DNA of 64,000 bases from positions 6,269,339 through 6,333,338 of the forward strand of contig NZ_CP036292.1 in NCBI RefSeq assembly GCF_007751715.1, read 5' to 3'. The stretch comes from Rosistilla oblonga. Its GTDB lineage: Bacteria; Planctomycetota; Planctomycetia; Pirellulales; Pirellulaceae. The translations under genes and the position numbers were made by a program. Of this stretch, positions 21,101 through 27,484 are shown piece after piece; the stretch's first letter is position 1, and every line of letters starts with the position of its first letter. The notes below the pieces were generated by a model. The model had not been told where the DNA came from. It saw only the letters and a list, made by a program, of their open reading frames with translations, and searched no databases.

Positions 21101-22316
21101 GATTAATGTCACCCACGGCTGCGACCGTTGATCCAAATCGCCCCTGGTCGTCCAGCTCCGGCACTCCGTTCATTCCGGACGCATAGACCACACTCTTCTC
21201 AATGACCGTTCGGCCATCCACCACGTCGAGAAAGAGTAGATAGGCGGCCCCGCTGTCAGCGCCAGCAGTATCATCGCCTGGTGCTCCCACCAACAGGTCC
21301 GTGACCCCGTTACCGTCCAGGTCACCAGTGGCACTGACGGATGCGCCGAACAGATCGAAGTCGTTCAGTTCGTGCAGTCCCGACATCCCGGATGCCAGAT
21401 AGTCGGTTTTCAGCACTGCGCCGAATTCATCGCGGTACAGCAGGTGCACGGCACCACGATCGTTCCCTCCCGTGTCGTCTCCCGGTGCCCCCACGGCGAG
21501 ATCGATCGCGTCGTTTTCATCAAGATCGCCAATGGTCACCATGGAACTGCCGAAATCGTTGTCCGCCAACAGTCCCGACGAAATCTCGGTGCTCAGGCGC
21601 AACGGTGAAGATTCAATGCGTGTCGGAATGGTTACCTGCGCCTGGTAGTCTTCGATTTCCCCAATTCCCGCCGCCCCCGTCGGATTTTGAGCTGCGGTGT
21701 CGGCGTCCAGCCCTAGCCGGAAACGCGCGTAAGTTCTGCCGTGAAAACCGGGCTGAATTTCCGGAAACTGCAGCGGGACAGATTCCGATATGGCAAAACC
21801 GACGTCTGCCGACGCGCGTTCCGTTGCGTTATCAAATACCCCGTCACCGTTGAAATCGATCCAGCCGTACAGCGTCGCTGGCTGCCCGGTCGTATTGGTC
21901 ACGAAGACGTTGACCGTGGGGCTGCTGGTCACGGTCACAGCCAGATCGAGAGTTGGGTTGCGAAGGCCGTCTTCGTCGTCTCTAGGGCCGGTTCGATCAT
22001 CATCTCCAGCAGCCTGTTCATTGGGCTGGGCGTCCGCTTCCGAATCCGGGATCGCTCCCATGAACAACCGCGAGCTGACCTCGTGACTGGGCCCGTTGTC
22101 GGCCAGCAAGGTCTGGTAGTCGCCGACGCCGGTGCCGACGCCCAGATCCGGCGCATCGCCAAAATCAATTGCCAGCAAGTGCCGATCCTCCAACCGTTCG
22201 ACGATCGACCGTCGCTTTCGTCTTTGCAGCGAGTTTTTGCGGCGTTTTGCCAGGGAACGGCGTGATTTGCTGGTAGCGACGAAGCGATCGAATTGGCGAA
22301 TGGGTGAGAACGTCAT
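9111..22316 (-). CDS. Giant surface protein: LEPR-XLL, FG-GAP, delta-60, GEVEDY and dockerin-like domains (4401 aa)
   Basis: Predicted extracellular multi-domain protein. From the N-terminus: a basic leader ending in VERLEDRHLLA, the LEPR-XLL motif of planctomycete giant proteins; a GEVEDY unit (about residues 51-230); a long FG-GAP beta-propeller block with GDLDGDGVTDL calcium-type loops (240-1330); a second GEVEDY unit and FG-GAP block (to 1890); a third GEVEDY unit; a delta-60 (DUF5122) block (2053-2862); three tandem GEVEDY units (2870-3407); a third FG-GAP block (to about 3816); a beta-helix-like stretch; an Ig/PKD-like domain; and a C-terminal dockerin-like pair of EF-hand loops (GDFDGDAIVGISDRD and DFDGDGILSTRDY). 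The frame is intact over 13.2 kb. No ordinary signal peptide is visible; the LEPR-XLL region may serve instead. Its role is probably adhesion or surface-layer structure, and no catalytic site is recognised. Confidence 0.85.
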   Translation of the reverse strand: MTFSPIRQFDRFVATSKSRRSLAKRRKNSLQRRKRRSIVERLEDRHLLAIDFGDAPDLGVGTGVGDYQTLLADNGPSHEVSSRLFMGAIPDSEADAQPNEQAAGDDDRTGPRDDEDGLRNPTLDLAVTVTSSPTVNVFVTNTTGQPATLYGWIDFNGDGVFDNATERASADVGFAISESVPLQFPEIQPGFHGRTYARFRLGLDADTAAQNPTGAAGIGEIEDYQAQVTIPTRIESSPLRLSTEISSGLLADNDFGSSMVTIGDLDENDAIDLAVGAPGDDTGGNDRGAVHLLYRDEFGAVLKTDYLASGMSGLHELNDFDLFGASVSATGDLDGNGVTDLLVGAPGDDTAGADSGAAYLLFLDVVDGRTVIEKSVVYASGMNGVPELDDQGRFGSTVAAVGDINRDGIGDFAIAQKQSLGAVHLLFMNADGTVQETRLLQSGTDVIPARNEWGKSVVGLGDVDGDGIPDLAVGAVSSADILILNADGTVRSSNRLGESDYVFGDSLTALGDVDGDKVPDLAVGASRRTHVYLLNTDGMIAHQTSTNFFDGIVHSVASTAIPLQDDATELISFQDGKLISSRLTEAIYNDEGQDHIDDFTESFIFDTLCPACEDRALAYIGKVDASGMPVAEDATLANIAVGVPGYGGFGFDSGGVQTIIRFQRGAQTAKLIASNTGGMGPLAPNDRFGAALAEAGDLDGDGYTDLFVSAPGDSFSRGAIYVLYLNSESLVKNYVKLDIDTNGISFSQLGGSIDVVGDMNGDGIDDLVVSSLTADRTRHQVQLLLMNEDLTGGRLQRIASPPGTEPSWGTEVVGLGDIDGDSVPDLAVSGPQSSRVDLLFMNQSPLAGSTAGFKSFTQIPNDGESLFGASLASMGDMDGDGIAELAVGAMNRAFVFFLESDGTVERSTGIIRDSLYDDVDIPMSSLAALPGHTGDNFVYLAAASETIRIDGLVRSLPTTTQSFNQAVRPIDNQEYAHSLTTVGDLDGNGVTDIVLGSPEMGALHVLFMGAGTLPYSNNGRVERVTEISSEVVSYPYARTILRGGLTEPIPGLGSSVANIGDLDGDGITDLLVGGDNAHVLFLNTDGTVRTTASIDVGDEVAAVTGLGDIDGDGVVDIALGTPSRNVGTEAPAYSWGGVHILLMNPDGSVKSQQIVDKYTPGLQGADGLLAFGASLTVVGDINGDGVPDLAVAESDQSNRDLSDVHVLLLDRNGSMIVDQVIQESRIGTTVSLEDAVLVPAGDLDGDAVPDLRIYTRSTKRIVLFNSDGTVKVQSIKDAGDDSTVYDFSATPLPDLNNDGVNEILVGTLVRAYGYGRRELVIDYPRPEFTLIGDLGDAPDVGKGTAAWDYNTFLTDDGPRHGMSEGLYLGESVSIDELPSLSTAADSDDDDGVVDPVRDLHITGVPTIELLVTNESGVDAKLYGWIDTNFDGSFDESERVSTDVIPYGINQSVTLVFPELPLGLAGVTYARFRLSTDEAAALPTGVASDGEVEDYLVTIETPSAPAQTMFDYGDAAIGNSGSIVSTATTPQPQLVVGAFHNIGDIDGNGTTDLAVSVLIGGNSPGVEIHLMNPDGTVKRVESTAIPVDLQTHRLGESFTGSGDLNGDGIPDVVIGSTGIGSEAAGRLDVVFLGRDGKSIGSAIIGGDSGNGPPLSELAGFGISVASIGDIDADGHDDLAVGAAGFEGDGRVFILLMGADGVVDDYEVITGPGDFGSSVVNLGDLNGDLVTDLLVGAPTYSDALANRRSGAAFVVFMNDDGTEQGRNIISQSTGIGISADDRFGASVASLGDVSGDEIIDIAVGSPYDNTGGMNRGAVYVLQLATDGSVTDISKIATGMGGGPEDSADNHGSFGQSIAVMDDNNSNDLPELLVRASSSDYRVELASASSVMHSPSHGLDSNIFLGSFVDAEIAPNPNDAATGDDVTGFGNDEDGLVNPSQLRNLAVGQNPSVDLYVTNLTGSDATLYGWIDYDMNGEFDEGEQVSLSVPSEAVGKGSLGEIVTLTFPEVPEGFSGTTYARFRFSTDASAAVPTGHALDGEVEDYVVTGLGNGYQNLIPAGSLDPGFGDGGVVSSEIRQPTGDTGGYVVAYPSNGQSLVLGNASGDVTVMRLNADGGVDGSFGNLGVAKYRMWFDGARMSASSMALDDRGRIIIVGSLSFTDGSGRSEFAITRLTPNGHIDTSFGIDGFQFIDFAERKTGGPDIAIDSQGRIVVGGSAQHIDDRDYDFAVARLTTDGVLDSDFSDDGKHHFDIGGTTDISTSLTIDPQDRIVMGGYTNVHSGIQNDLAVVRLTTDGVLDESFDSDGIQTIDFNHKSDLPGSVAIDSLGRIVVTGRSIQGGETGTDTAVARLTADGALDTTFSDDGKQLIDLFSQQELTTGLVIDSSDRILVGGYTRLVETNDDLAVLRLTTTGELDTTFDEDGIQLIDFNKMRDYGGQLAIDPQGNILVGGTVQNGTSSSDIGVARLTPSGDFDRTFSRDGKLTTDIGSPASSYSSASEIVAYQPDGKMVVVGNYNGAIVLARHFDDGTVDLTFGDRGVATVDPNPFSSSGSPIGVHVDAQGRGLFVTQGRQESSNSGTLEDIHIYRLTSDGELDVSFGTDGLRVIDFDSQRDNPSDFAVDSQGRILLVGISGSNRFLIRLTPDGLIDPTFDTSDSSGLSYPTSYIAIDENDNVVLVGRASNDITAARFLESGRLDRNFGDDGIQRINLVDGSQDSNDFATGVAMDKSGRVVVTGYYYNPSSSSYHLAILWLNPDGSLDVSYDDDGKVSFDFGSDNERVYSQSVDSSSRVVVGGYTTVAGVSTFAVARFNPNGTFDKSFGVEGKKVLEGTAGTIKSVFVDEFDRILMADSNFAILRLLSNDGAGGEYLASLLTKDFGDAPDLGTNTTGSYNTLSINQGPTHVVSPSIFMGAGVTVELDAIPVESANSDTDDGVVAVSRDLILSLGQVPIVTVQVTNDTEVDAWMYGWIDYNADGVFDPETEQATSVSVNGTTADEQLVIPAGFKGNAVLAFPSVPITSAESTYARFRLSTDAAVANPTGPAADGEVEDYQVTILTKDFGDAPDRYGTRVADGGPSHRYAPGLSIGSTIDLESDGYASNGAIGDDSVGETTDEDGILNPNVQLDVTPGVAPSVSVLVTNDTGLPARLYGWIDVDLSGTFDSHERRWVDVPDGKNAAQGDFVTLPDFPAIAEGKFGQTYARFRLSTDFGDAVDDLGIALPIGYAVDGEVEDYLVTFLNQDFGDAPDSYKTSETSGGPSHQIDANLLLGDRIDSERDGLPTVSANGDDQSASIDDEDGLLDAASDLKLVVGETPKVRIVATNLTGRMAAVHGWIDFNGDGDFLDAGEHQYKSIASGAINAQVDLIFPQIDAEFFGTTYARFRLTTDFVEPHAVAPTGRLIDGEVEDYVATISMPLDPTTLSPQEFSIDTQYSLMLGSQNIDTLGFDSLSTNYGASVSAFPKIDDEFSIFVIGVPGPVVDSGSDVVESVVGNGGQFRLIYRDANDNYHHTLRWGWETEYLGERHATAIASLGDIGGDGTQEIAIGRTGTDLQVAEDGSWTRGNKGEVKILSRGDDGKWTGIAHLRSGNDGVPLLADHDQFGYAIANVGLIDNDDVPDLAVSAIGHGIGQGAVYILLMNEDGTAKDYTRLESGNGMMPELPAGTQFGRSVTSLGNGLIAVGASGNGTAESIYIMQLGSNGQLVSQPVQYAPASEQPSGFGDAVASPGDLNADGVADLLVGAPLYGARGAVYVLYLNSDHSVRGTDLLTTATTGMPSLQLGERFGSSIAVLTELGADGIVELAVGSPGYGDYDAGRVRPFLLKSKLTPDTLADAVAVLSDESKDIVTTAGNSNVSDWLQAVSELPAFPRPNDIVTITLNLEEAGIENKSYVGLTVTVPSGYQLVINGSNGPVTFQGASPALTVVSGDVFVLGDVTFTNATDAPTILVQGGSLTLRNSIIEETTTADRPAIHVTGGTVDLGTANDPGGNTIIIHGDGDLIENASPDPLSAIGNTFQIDDVPIVSKFEIEAEITDYLEQHDAGLVSYFANKVFDSLVAGTRDLDLLSLVADLELTDPTFVITEAVNGEAEILSDDHTVRFVAKELGSASFRYSVRVDDVEVATRIAHFDVTNLPPVVAVELAELTVDAGDVATNSGTIADSEGDTITLSASIGTIITSNDGSGTWTWSLDTNDVPDGSHTVTITATDSVGITSRTTFSLTVNPAAKPLAVTGVTVNDGAVQRSNTTELAIQFDRDFDAQALINTGQIMNSVSLHTGAGYSTDVALTADQFRWDAATSRLLIDLAAAGTQTRLADGRYELRIHSTIDSSFVDSDGTDDEIHRYQFHQLQGDFDGDAIVGISDRDTWFDSSKVRFGARLGMSSYDSTFDFDGDGILSTRDYYMWLRSCVGKQLN
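12100..13715 (-). repeat. Three tandem GEVEDY units in the giant protein
   Basis: Three consecutive units of about 175 residues, each opening with DFGDAPD, passing through YGWIDxNxDG and TYARFRLSTD, and closing with GEVEDY. Three further single copies occur in the same gene (about 21630-22165, 17820-18330, 16180-16640), and one copy in the second giant gene (about 57650-58230). Confidence 0.75.
13730..16160 (-). repeat. Delta-60 (DUF5122) repeat block in the giant protein
   Basis: About 14 repeats averaging 55-60 residues, each with a core of the form LDxxFxxDGxxxxDF (for example LDTTFSDDGKQLIDL and LDESFDSDGIQTIDF), alternating with a strand of the form DSxGRIxVxG. This is the delta-60/DUF5122 beta-propeller repeat. 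It is inserted between FG-GAP and GEVEDY segments. Confidence 0.75.
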
Positions 22317-22770
22317 GGAAAACTCAATCTTTTTGCGGAGATATCCAGGATTTACAAGCCATCATGTATCCATGCGGAAACCGAATCGAATCGGTCCACA
22401 CTTTTCTGTTCTATTGCCAGACACGGCGGCAGCCTGGCTGTGACAATCGTTGACGAAGTCTGCCTCGGCGTTGCTGTTTGAATCGATTTCGGAATGCCCG
22501 TCATTGACGTGACATCGCAGCTTTCCCACGTTTTTCTGTCCGGCGTTCAGGTAGTCGGTGACGACGATGCCCGTTTTGTGCGAAAGTTGAAATGGTAAGA
22601 CGGGCTCTACTGGTCTTAGGCGTCCGCGTCCGCGTCAACCGGAAAAGAAAAACCAAGAACTTTGACAGTTTTCGTTGAACGCCACCTCTGGCGAGCCTAT
22701 TAACAGCATGCTGACAGAGGTTGCCTGGCAGAGTACTGGTAGGAATGACGGAGGCAGAAAGGTAGAATTT
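22317..22770. other. Long upstream region of the giant gene
   Basis: 454 bp between the kinase stop and the giant-protein start (both minus strand). I see no gene with credible codon use, no sigma-54 core and no clear terminator. The size leaves room for a regulated promoter of the giant gene. Confidence 0.45.
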
Positions 22771-24480
22771 TCAAATCCCCGTATTCATTTTCCTACCTGC
22801 ATGTTCCGACCTTGCCGCAGCTATCGTTGTTGGCTGATGGCGTTGCGTATTCCATCGATTCGCCAATATGCCGATCGATAGATAGATCACCTGCGAAAGG
22901 CTGATCAACAAGACCAAGGCGTGAAAACTCTTCTTGAAATAGGGGAACGGACCGTAAATGGGATCGAGCAAACCCACGAAATCGCCAATGATCAAGAGCG
23001 GCACAAAAACGCCTCCGCTTAACAACAGCAACATCGCGACTCCCATCGCCCAGATCTTTTTGCGAAGTCCCAAGACGGCCAAAACCAGTACCGGCAGATT
23101 AATGCAAGCGATGATCGCAAGGGCTTGAATCGCTGGTGTCCATGGATCGTCACCAGGAAACCATGGCCCCATCACCAAAGAAATGGAGTACAAGACCCAG
23201 ACAATCAAAGCGGACATTGCTGCGATTGTAGAAATACATGCTTCGCGTGTGCGCCGAGCATCGCGACACCACACCAGTGCTCGTGCAAGCCATGTCATCT
23301 TGCGAGCGGAAATCGTTTCTCCTGCGGCGAAGGCGGCTAAGTCCGCCGCCAAGACGTCTGCGGATGCATAACGATTTTCCGGTGTCCTGCTAAGACACCT
23401 GTCAATGATCGTTCGGAGGTCAGGCGGAACGTCCGAATGGACAATCGATTCGCGCGGCTCATATTGAAAGAACGACAAGATCTCAACATAGGTCTTTCCA
23501 CTTAGCGGCGGTTTCCCATCGATCAGTTCGACCAGTAAGACTCCTATCGAATAAATGTCCGTCTGAAAAGTGATCGGCCCCAAATCGGGCAGCAACTGCT
23601 CGGGGGCCATGTACAACGGAGTACCAATGATCAGACTGCTGCGAGTATCAAAAATCGGTTCATCAGAAAATTTGGCCAATCCAAAATCGGTCAGACGCGG
23701 TCGGTAGGCTGACAATGGTATCGATTGCGGGAGCTCAATTTCCGATGTGCCAGTGGCTTCCAGCCACTTGAGTTCCGACTGCCCCTTTGCATCAAAAGAC
23801 AGCAACACATTGCTGGGTTTGATATCGCGATGGATCACTCCCTTGCCGTGAGCATAGGCCACCGCATCGGCCAACTTGCTGACAATCGAGGCAATTTCGA
23901 TCACGCTCGGTCGCTTCGTTTGAGAACCGAGCCAAGTCGCCAAGTCGGGACCATCACAGTAGGACGAGACTAGGTAAACGGTTTCCCCCTCACATCCGCT
24001 TTCGTAGATGGGGATGATACCGGGGTGTTCGAGCGAACCTGCCGTGCGGGCCTCATGAATCATCTGTTTTCGGCGAACCGAGTCCTGGATCAGATCGCGT
24101 CGCGGAAGCTTAATCGCAACATCGCGACCGATCGCTTCGTCGCGTGCAAGATAGATGACGCCAAAACCGCCACTGCCAATCTCGCGAATAATTGTAAAAC
24201 GACCAACCTGCTTCGGAATCGCATGACCGTCAGCGGCAAGCGGAACTTCGGGCGGTTGAGCCGAATAATGCTTGGCAAGTCGCATCAGCAACGCGGCTTT
24301 TTCGTGGATCGGTTCCTCGTCGTTTTTCTCGCCAGTTCCCGAAGCGGTGAACAACTCGGATATGGATTCCAACTGCTCGACACTTGCCCCAGTTGCAAGC
24401 AGTTGGAGTGTGTCATCCAACTCCGACAGATCATCGCAATTGCCTGGAATTTCATCATCGATATCACCAGGGGCATCCAT
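22771..24480 (-). CDS. Membrane-anchored serine/threonine protein kinase
   Basis: A 569-residue Hanks-type kinase. An acidic 90-residue N-terminal segment precedes the catalytic domain, which has the glycine loop IGSGGFGVIYLARD, the VAIKLPR lysine, HRDIKPSNVLL with catalytic Asp219, DFGLAKF and the GTPLYMAPEQ activation segment. After it come about four hydrophobic helices (the last 150 residues) and a short basic tail, so the kinase domain is cytosolic and the C-terminus membrane-bound, with no large extracellular sensor. The ATG at 24480 is one base after the sigma-factor stop and is preceded by GGGG; an earlier ATG at 24513 would overlap that gene. The ECF sigma/kinase pairing is characteristic of planctomycetes and suggests that phosphorylation controls the sigma factor. 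Confidence 0.88.
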   Translation of the reverse strand: MDAPGDIDDEIPGNCDDLSELDDTLQLLATGASVEQLESISELFTASGTGEKNDEEPIHEKAALLMRLAKHYSAQPPEVPLAADGHAIPKQVGRFTIIREIGSGGFGVIYLARDEAIGRDVAIKLPRRDLIQDSVRRKQMIHEARTAGSLEHPGIIPIYESGCEGETVYLVSSYCDGPDLATWLGSQTKRPSVIEIASIVSKLADAVAYAHGKGVIHRDIKPSNVLLSFDAKGQSELKWLEATGTSEIELPQSIPLSAYRPRLTDFGLAKFSDEPIFDTRSSLIIGTPLYMAPEQLLPDLGPITFQTDIYSIGVLLVELIDGKPPLSGKTYVEILSFFQYEPRESIVHSDVPPDLRTIIDRCLSRTPENRYASADVLAADLAAFAAGETISARKMTWLARALVWCRDARRTREACISTIAAMSALIVWVLYSISLVMGPWFPGDDPWTPAIQALAIIACINLPVLVLAVLGLRKKIWAMGVAMLLLLSGGVFVPLLIIGDFVGLLDPIYGPFPYFKKSFHALVLLISLSQVIYLSIGILANRWNTQRHQPTTIAAARSEHAGRKMNTGI

Positions 24481-24481
24481 A

Positions 24482-25093
24482 TTAACCCCGACTTGAGCAA
24501 ACCTGCGAATCAAATTGCCGCAGCTTGTGTTGGAGAAACTTCAAGATGCGTCCCCACCGCTTCCGCACGGTATCCTCTTTCATATTGATTCGAATTCCTA
24601 TTTCGCCAAACGCTAGTTTCTGCTGGTACCGCAGCGTCAAGATCTGCTGGTCCATTTGATCGAGCATACCGATCACACGATGCAGTTCACGATCGAACTC
24701 GTTAGACACAGCGACACTCACTGGGGACTTTTCGCTGTTTATTAACAGCGGGCCCGTTAATCGATCAAGCGGCTGTTCTCGTTCCACGCTCCGCATCTGG
24801 GCAACCACAAACCTACGACGCGAGTCTTGCAGATTATGAGCCAGGATTGCCCGCAGCCACTGATTGAACTCAGCGATCGATGAGCCAGAGAAAGAGGAAA
24901 GCGTATTGGAAGCCTCGAGAAAGGTGTTTTGGACAATGTCCGACGCTCCCACTTTAGACTGCCACCTTCGCGCGATCGACTGGCGAGCGATCGTTGTCAA
25001 CTGAGGAATTAGGCGTGCGATTAGCGATACGTCAAACGCTTCGCGGGAATCATTCGAACACTCCGCAATGGCCTCGGTTTTCGTATTGAGCAT
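24482..25093 (-). CDS. ECF-type RNA polymerase sigma factor, planctomycete family
   Basis: A 203-residue sigma-70-family factor resembling the Rhodopirellula/Verrucomicrobium ECF family. Region 2 shows SKVGASDIVQNTFLEA and FNQWLRAILAHNLQDSRRRF; region 4 shows LDQMDQQILTLRYQQKLAFG followed by a helix-turn-helix with EDTVRKRWGRILKFLQHKL. The frame extends upstream to 25246, but that stretch looks non-coding, so the ATG at 25093 is preferred although its ribosome site is weak. It is translationally coupled to the kinase gene (1-nt gap). The regulon is unknown; the giant gene 2.2 kb downstream on the same strand is an obvious candidate. Confidence 0.85.
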   Translation of the reverse strand: MLNTKTEAIAECSNDSREAFDVSLIARLIPQLTTIARQSIARRWQSKVGASDIVQNTFLEASNTLSSFSGSSIAEFNQWLRAILAHNLQDSRRRFVVAQMRSVEREQPLDRLTGPLLINSEKSPVSVAVSNEFDRELHRVIGMLDQMDQQILTLRYQQKLAFGEIGIRINMKEDTVRKRWGRILKFLQHKLRQFDSQVCSSRG

Positions 25094-25231
25094 AACTGGA
25101 ATCGGGAGGCTATATGGATTGGTATCGAAGCGGGGCGAAGCCCCATACCGGAGCACCAAACCGCCCCATTCTGGCGAGGCCGAGTAAAGTCCGCAAGTTT
25201 TTTTGACATTTATTTTCCGGTTACCGCCACA

Positions 25232-25252
25232 GCAGGCGCCTAGCACCTGCTT
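25232..25252. repeat. Short inverted repeat upstream of the sigma factor
   Basis: AGCAGGCGC and GCACCTGCT pair across a 3-nt loop with one mismatch (a 9-position stem). It lies between the sigma gene start and the transposase remnant and could be a terminator remnant of the insertion element or an operator. There is no further support. Confidence 0.3.
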
Positions 25253-25370
25253 TAGCCCAGGCTAGAGTCCTGTCAATTAAAGACAATTTCGCTATCCCGA
25301 CAGGAATTCCAGGCCAATAGCCCTGTCAGTCATACGCAAGTCATGGTGAGTCGTCGCGACCGAACGCTTG

Positions 25371-26376
25371 CTAGGCCAGCGAGAAGTCTTTCATTCGTCG
25401 CAGGCCGTTCCACATCGCTTCGGCACCTGGTGGTGCGTCACCGCGACGATTGTTGTGGCCGCCAAGCTGACCGATCATTGAAACCAGCTCGCCCAAACTT
25501 GGCGGATCGCTCGGTAGCGGTTCGTCACGGACCACTTTCCAAACCGGCTTCCACTCAAACTCATGGAAGACCGCTTCGCAGTCTAGATCAGGACACTGCC
25601 GCCCCAACATCGTCAGATACATCAGCCGCCATGCGACGACCTTGTAGATCATCAACGCGCGACGTTGCCGGGCGTTGGTTTCGAGTTGAATCTCTTCGAT
25701 CTTACAGCCCGATTTGTAGACTCGGAAATAGGTTTCGATTGGCCAACGTGTGACATAAACATCGATCACCCGCTGAATCAGATCGATCGTGTCGATCGGC
25801 AGACTACTGAGCAGTTGCCAGTGAACTTCGGTGTCATCACCTGGTCCGTTCACCTCGCGGATCTCCACCACCGACAGTTCCACCTCGGGCAGTTCAGCCT
25901 TTCGCATCTGAGGCGGCTTGACGGTCAATCGCTTGGCACGAACGTCCAGCGTCGCTCGGCGAGCGGCACGCTTGGGCGTGGTAGGCAAGTCGACCTGCAG
26001 CCTCATCGCGACCGGAGCACTGGCGACTTCATCGGCAACCTTTTTGTAAACGTTTGGCCCTGTCGCGATGTCCCGCTCGGGCGTACAACGCGGCTGTTTG
26101 GCGCGAATAACGAAATCAGCCGAACTAGGATGCTGAGCCGCTTCGACAAAAATGTCGTACAGATCCGATTCACGATCGGAGACGCCTGATGACCTGTTTG
26201 TCGGGCGACTGACCGGCTAGCTGGCAAGCATGTCGGTAGCCCTGCAGCCAACGGAAGGACTCTTTCTCTTCGATCGGCAACTGCTTTCGCTGGTCGCTGT
26301 TTTGGCCGAGCGTTTCGGGGTTGTGCGAGAACAGTTTGACGTCCCTCACGCCCAAGTCAAAATAAGCCCTAGCCAC
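25371..26376 (-). pseudogene. IS4-family transposase, 5'-truncated and frameshifted
   Basis: Two frames together give the C-terminal half of a DDE transposase of the IS4 type. The upstream frame (26376 to about 26187) carries RKQLPIEEKESFRWLQGY and ends SPDKQVI. The downstream frame (about 26185 to 25371) continues VSDRESDLYDIFVEAA, then ADFVIRAKQ, and near its end the catalytic-glutamate region RWPIETYFRVYKSGCKIEE. Removing one G in the GG near 26185 restores a continuous protein, so a one-base insertion broke it. The N-terminal part expected upstream is missing, with an in-frame stop at 26398-26400. No intact terminal inverted repeats could be paired. It is a dead relic. Confidence 0.8.
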
Positions 26377-26464
26377 GCCCGGGATCAGGTCACCACCTCA
26401 CCTGCCCAACCGAGCAGCCGGACTGCGAGGTTGGCAGCGTGTGGATTTGTCACGCCGGTTCTTT

Positions 26465-27484
26465 CTATAGCGCCAGGCGTAGGTTGTCGATGAACTTCAG
26501 CTTTTCGACGACAGCTTCGGAATGGATTTCGGGGACGAGATCCAATAGCCCCATGTCGCGATTGAACTCATTGGCGACGATGCCGATGTCGCGATAAGCG
26601 GTTAGCATCTGGTTGAAGTCGGAGCCGTCGGCGGTGACTCGCGTGCGATCGAAGTGCCGCGCGGTTTCGACGACTGCCACGATATCCATGTAACCGGCAA
26701 AGGTCTCGGCAAAGTCCTCCCAAGGATGCATCGTAGAATACGCAGAGATGAATCGGTCCTGCCAATCGGGAATCGCGCCGTCGGCGTAATATCGCTTCTG
26801 CGCCTCCGCGTAGCTAGGTTCGCGTTCGTCGCCAAACAGTGATCGAAAGGCATCGAGACAATTCGGTTCCACCAGCAACTGCCAATAGTAGTGCCCTAGT
26901 TCGTGGCGGAAATGGCCGACCAGTGTTCGCTGTGGCTCGCCGAACTCGACTCGCGTCTGCTCCCGGTGCACGCTGTCGGCTTCGGCGATATCGATCGTAA
27001 TCAACCCATCGGCGTGGCCTGTTGAAACCGGTTTAACCGCCGACGACTTGAACTCGAATTGCAACACTGGGCGACCGTCGGACGAACCGCTTTCGGTTTC
27101 GTTTTCGGGCTCGCTGACGATCGGTAAACCGATCCGTTCGATATCGAACAGCACGCGATGCTTGGCTGTTTCCAAACGTTGCCACTTCAGCAAATTATCG
27201 CCCACCGTGAGATCGGGAACGACGGAATTAAGCCGGCAGTAGCGGCACAGGGGCTGTTCCGACGCAGCGTCGACTCCACGGTTACAGACCGCGTGCAGCG
27301 TCGCATTGGAACACATCCGGCACTCGCGATGACAGTGATCGCAAACCAACGACCCGTCGTCGGCAACCGCCATCGAACGGACCGCGTTGCAATGCGGGCA
27401 CATCGCCGTCGGCCGACTGCAAGCGACACATTGAACGCTGCCAAAGAAGAGGGTGCCGCCACACTGACAATAAAAGGATCGCAT
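26465..27484 (-). CDS. Putative zinc-binding metallopeptidase with N-terminal zinc ribbons
   Basis: A 339-residue protein of the putative zinc-binding metallopeptidase family. The first 120 residues carry many paired cysteines (CQCGG, CVAC, CPHC, CDHCHRECRMC, CRYC) that should form two or three zinc ribbons. A catalytic-looking HELGH follows at 194-198, within HFRHELGHYYW, and a downstream DFAETFAGYMD could supply the third ligand. The frame extends 105 codons upstream, but the start at 27484 (MRSFYCQCGG) is where family similarity begins. Cytosolic, no signal peptide. The substrate is unknown. It is divergent from the DUF1328 gene. Confidence 0.8.
   Translation of the reverse strand: MRSFYCQCGGTLFFGSVQCVACSRPTAMCPHCNAVRSMAVADDGSLVCDHCHRECRMCSNATLHAVCNRGVDAASEQPLCRYCRLNSVVPDLTVGDNLLKWQRLETAKHRVLFDIERIGLPIVSEPENETESGSSDGRPVLQFEFKSSAVKPVSTGHADGLITIDIAEADSVHREQTRVEFGEPQRTLVGHFRHELGHYYWQLLVEPNCLDAFRSLFGDEREPSYAEAQKRYYADGAIPDWQDRFISAYSTMHPWEDFAETFAGYMDIVAVVETARHFDRTRVTADGSDFNQMLTAYRDIGIVANEFNRDMGLLDLVPEIHSEAVVEKLKFIDNLRLAL

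Noticed and set aside
9111-22316. Regular repeats in the giant genes as a CRISPR array or satellite DNA
   Set aside because: The repeats are in-frame, diverged at codon level and spaced by protein domain length; no constant short repeat with unique spacers exists.
26180-26192. Programmed frameshifting in the transposase remnant
   Set aside because: No slippery heptamer at the joint, and the 5' half of the gene is missing, so a simple indel in a dead copy explains it.
26290-26376. Resemblance of LGVRDVKLFSHNPETL to the GTP cyclohydrolase II (RibA) core
   Set aside because: The stretch flows directly into transposase sequence (RKQLPIEEKES) with the spacing seen in IS4 transposases; the likeness is local and coincidental.
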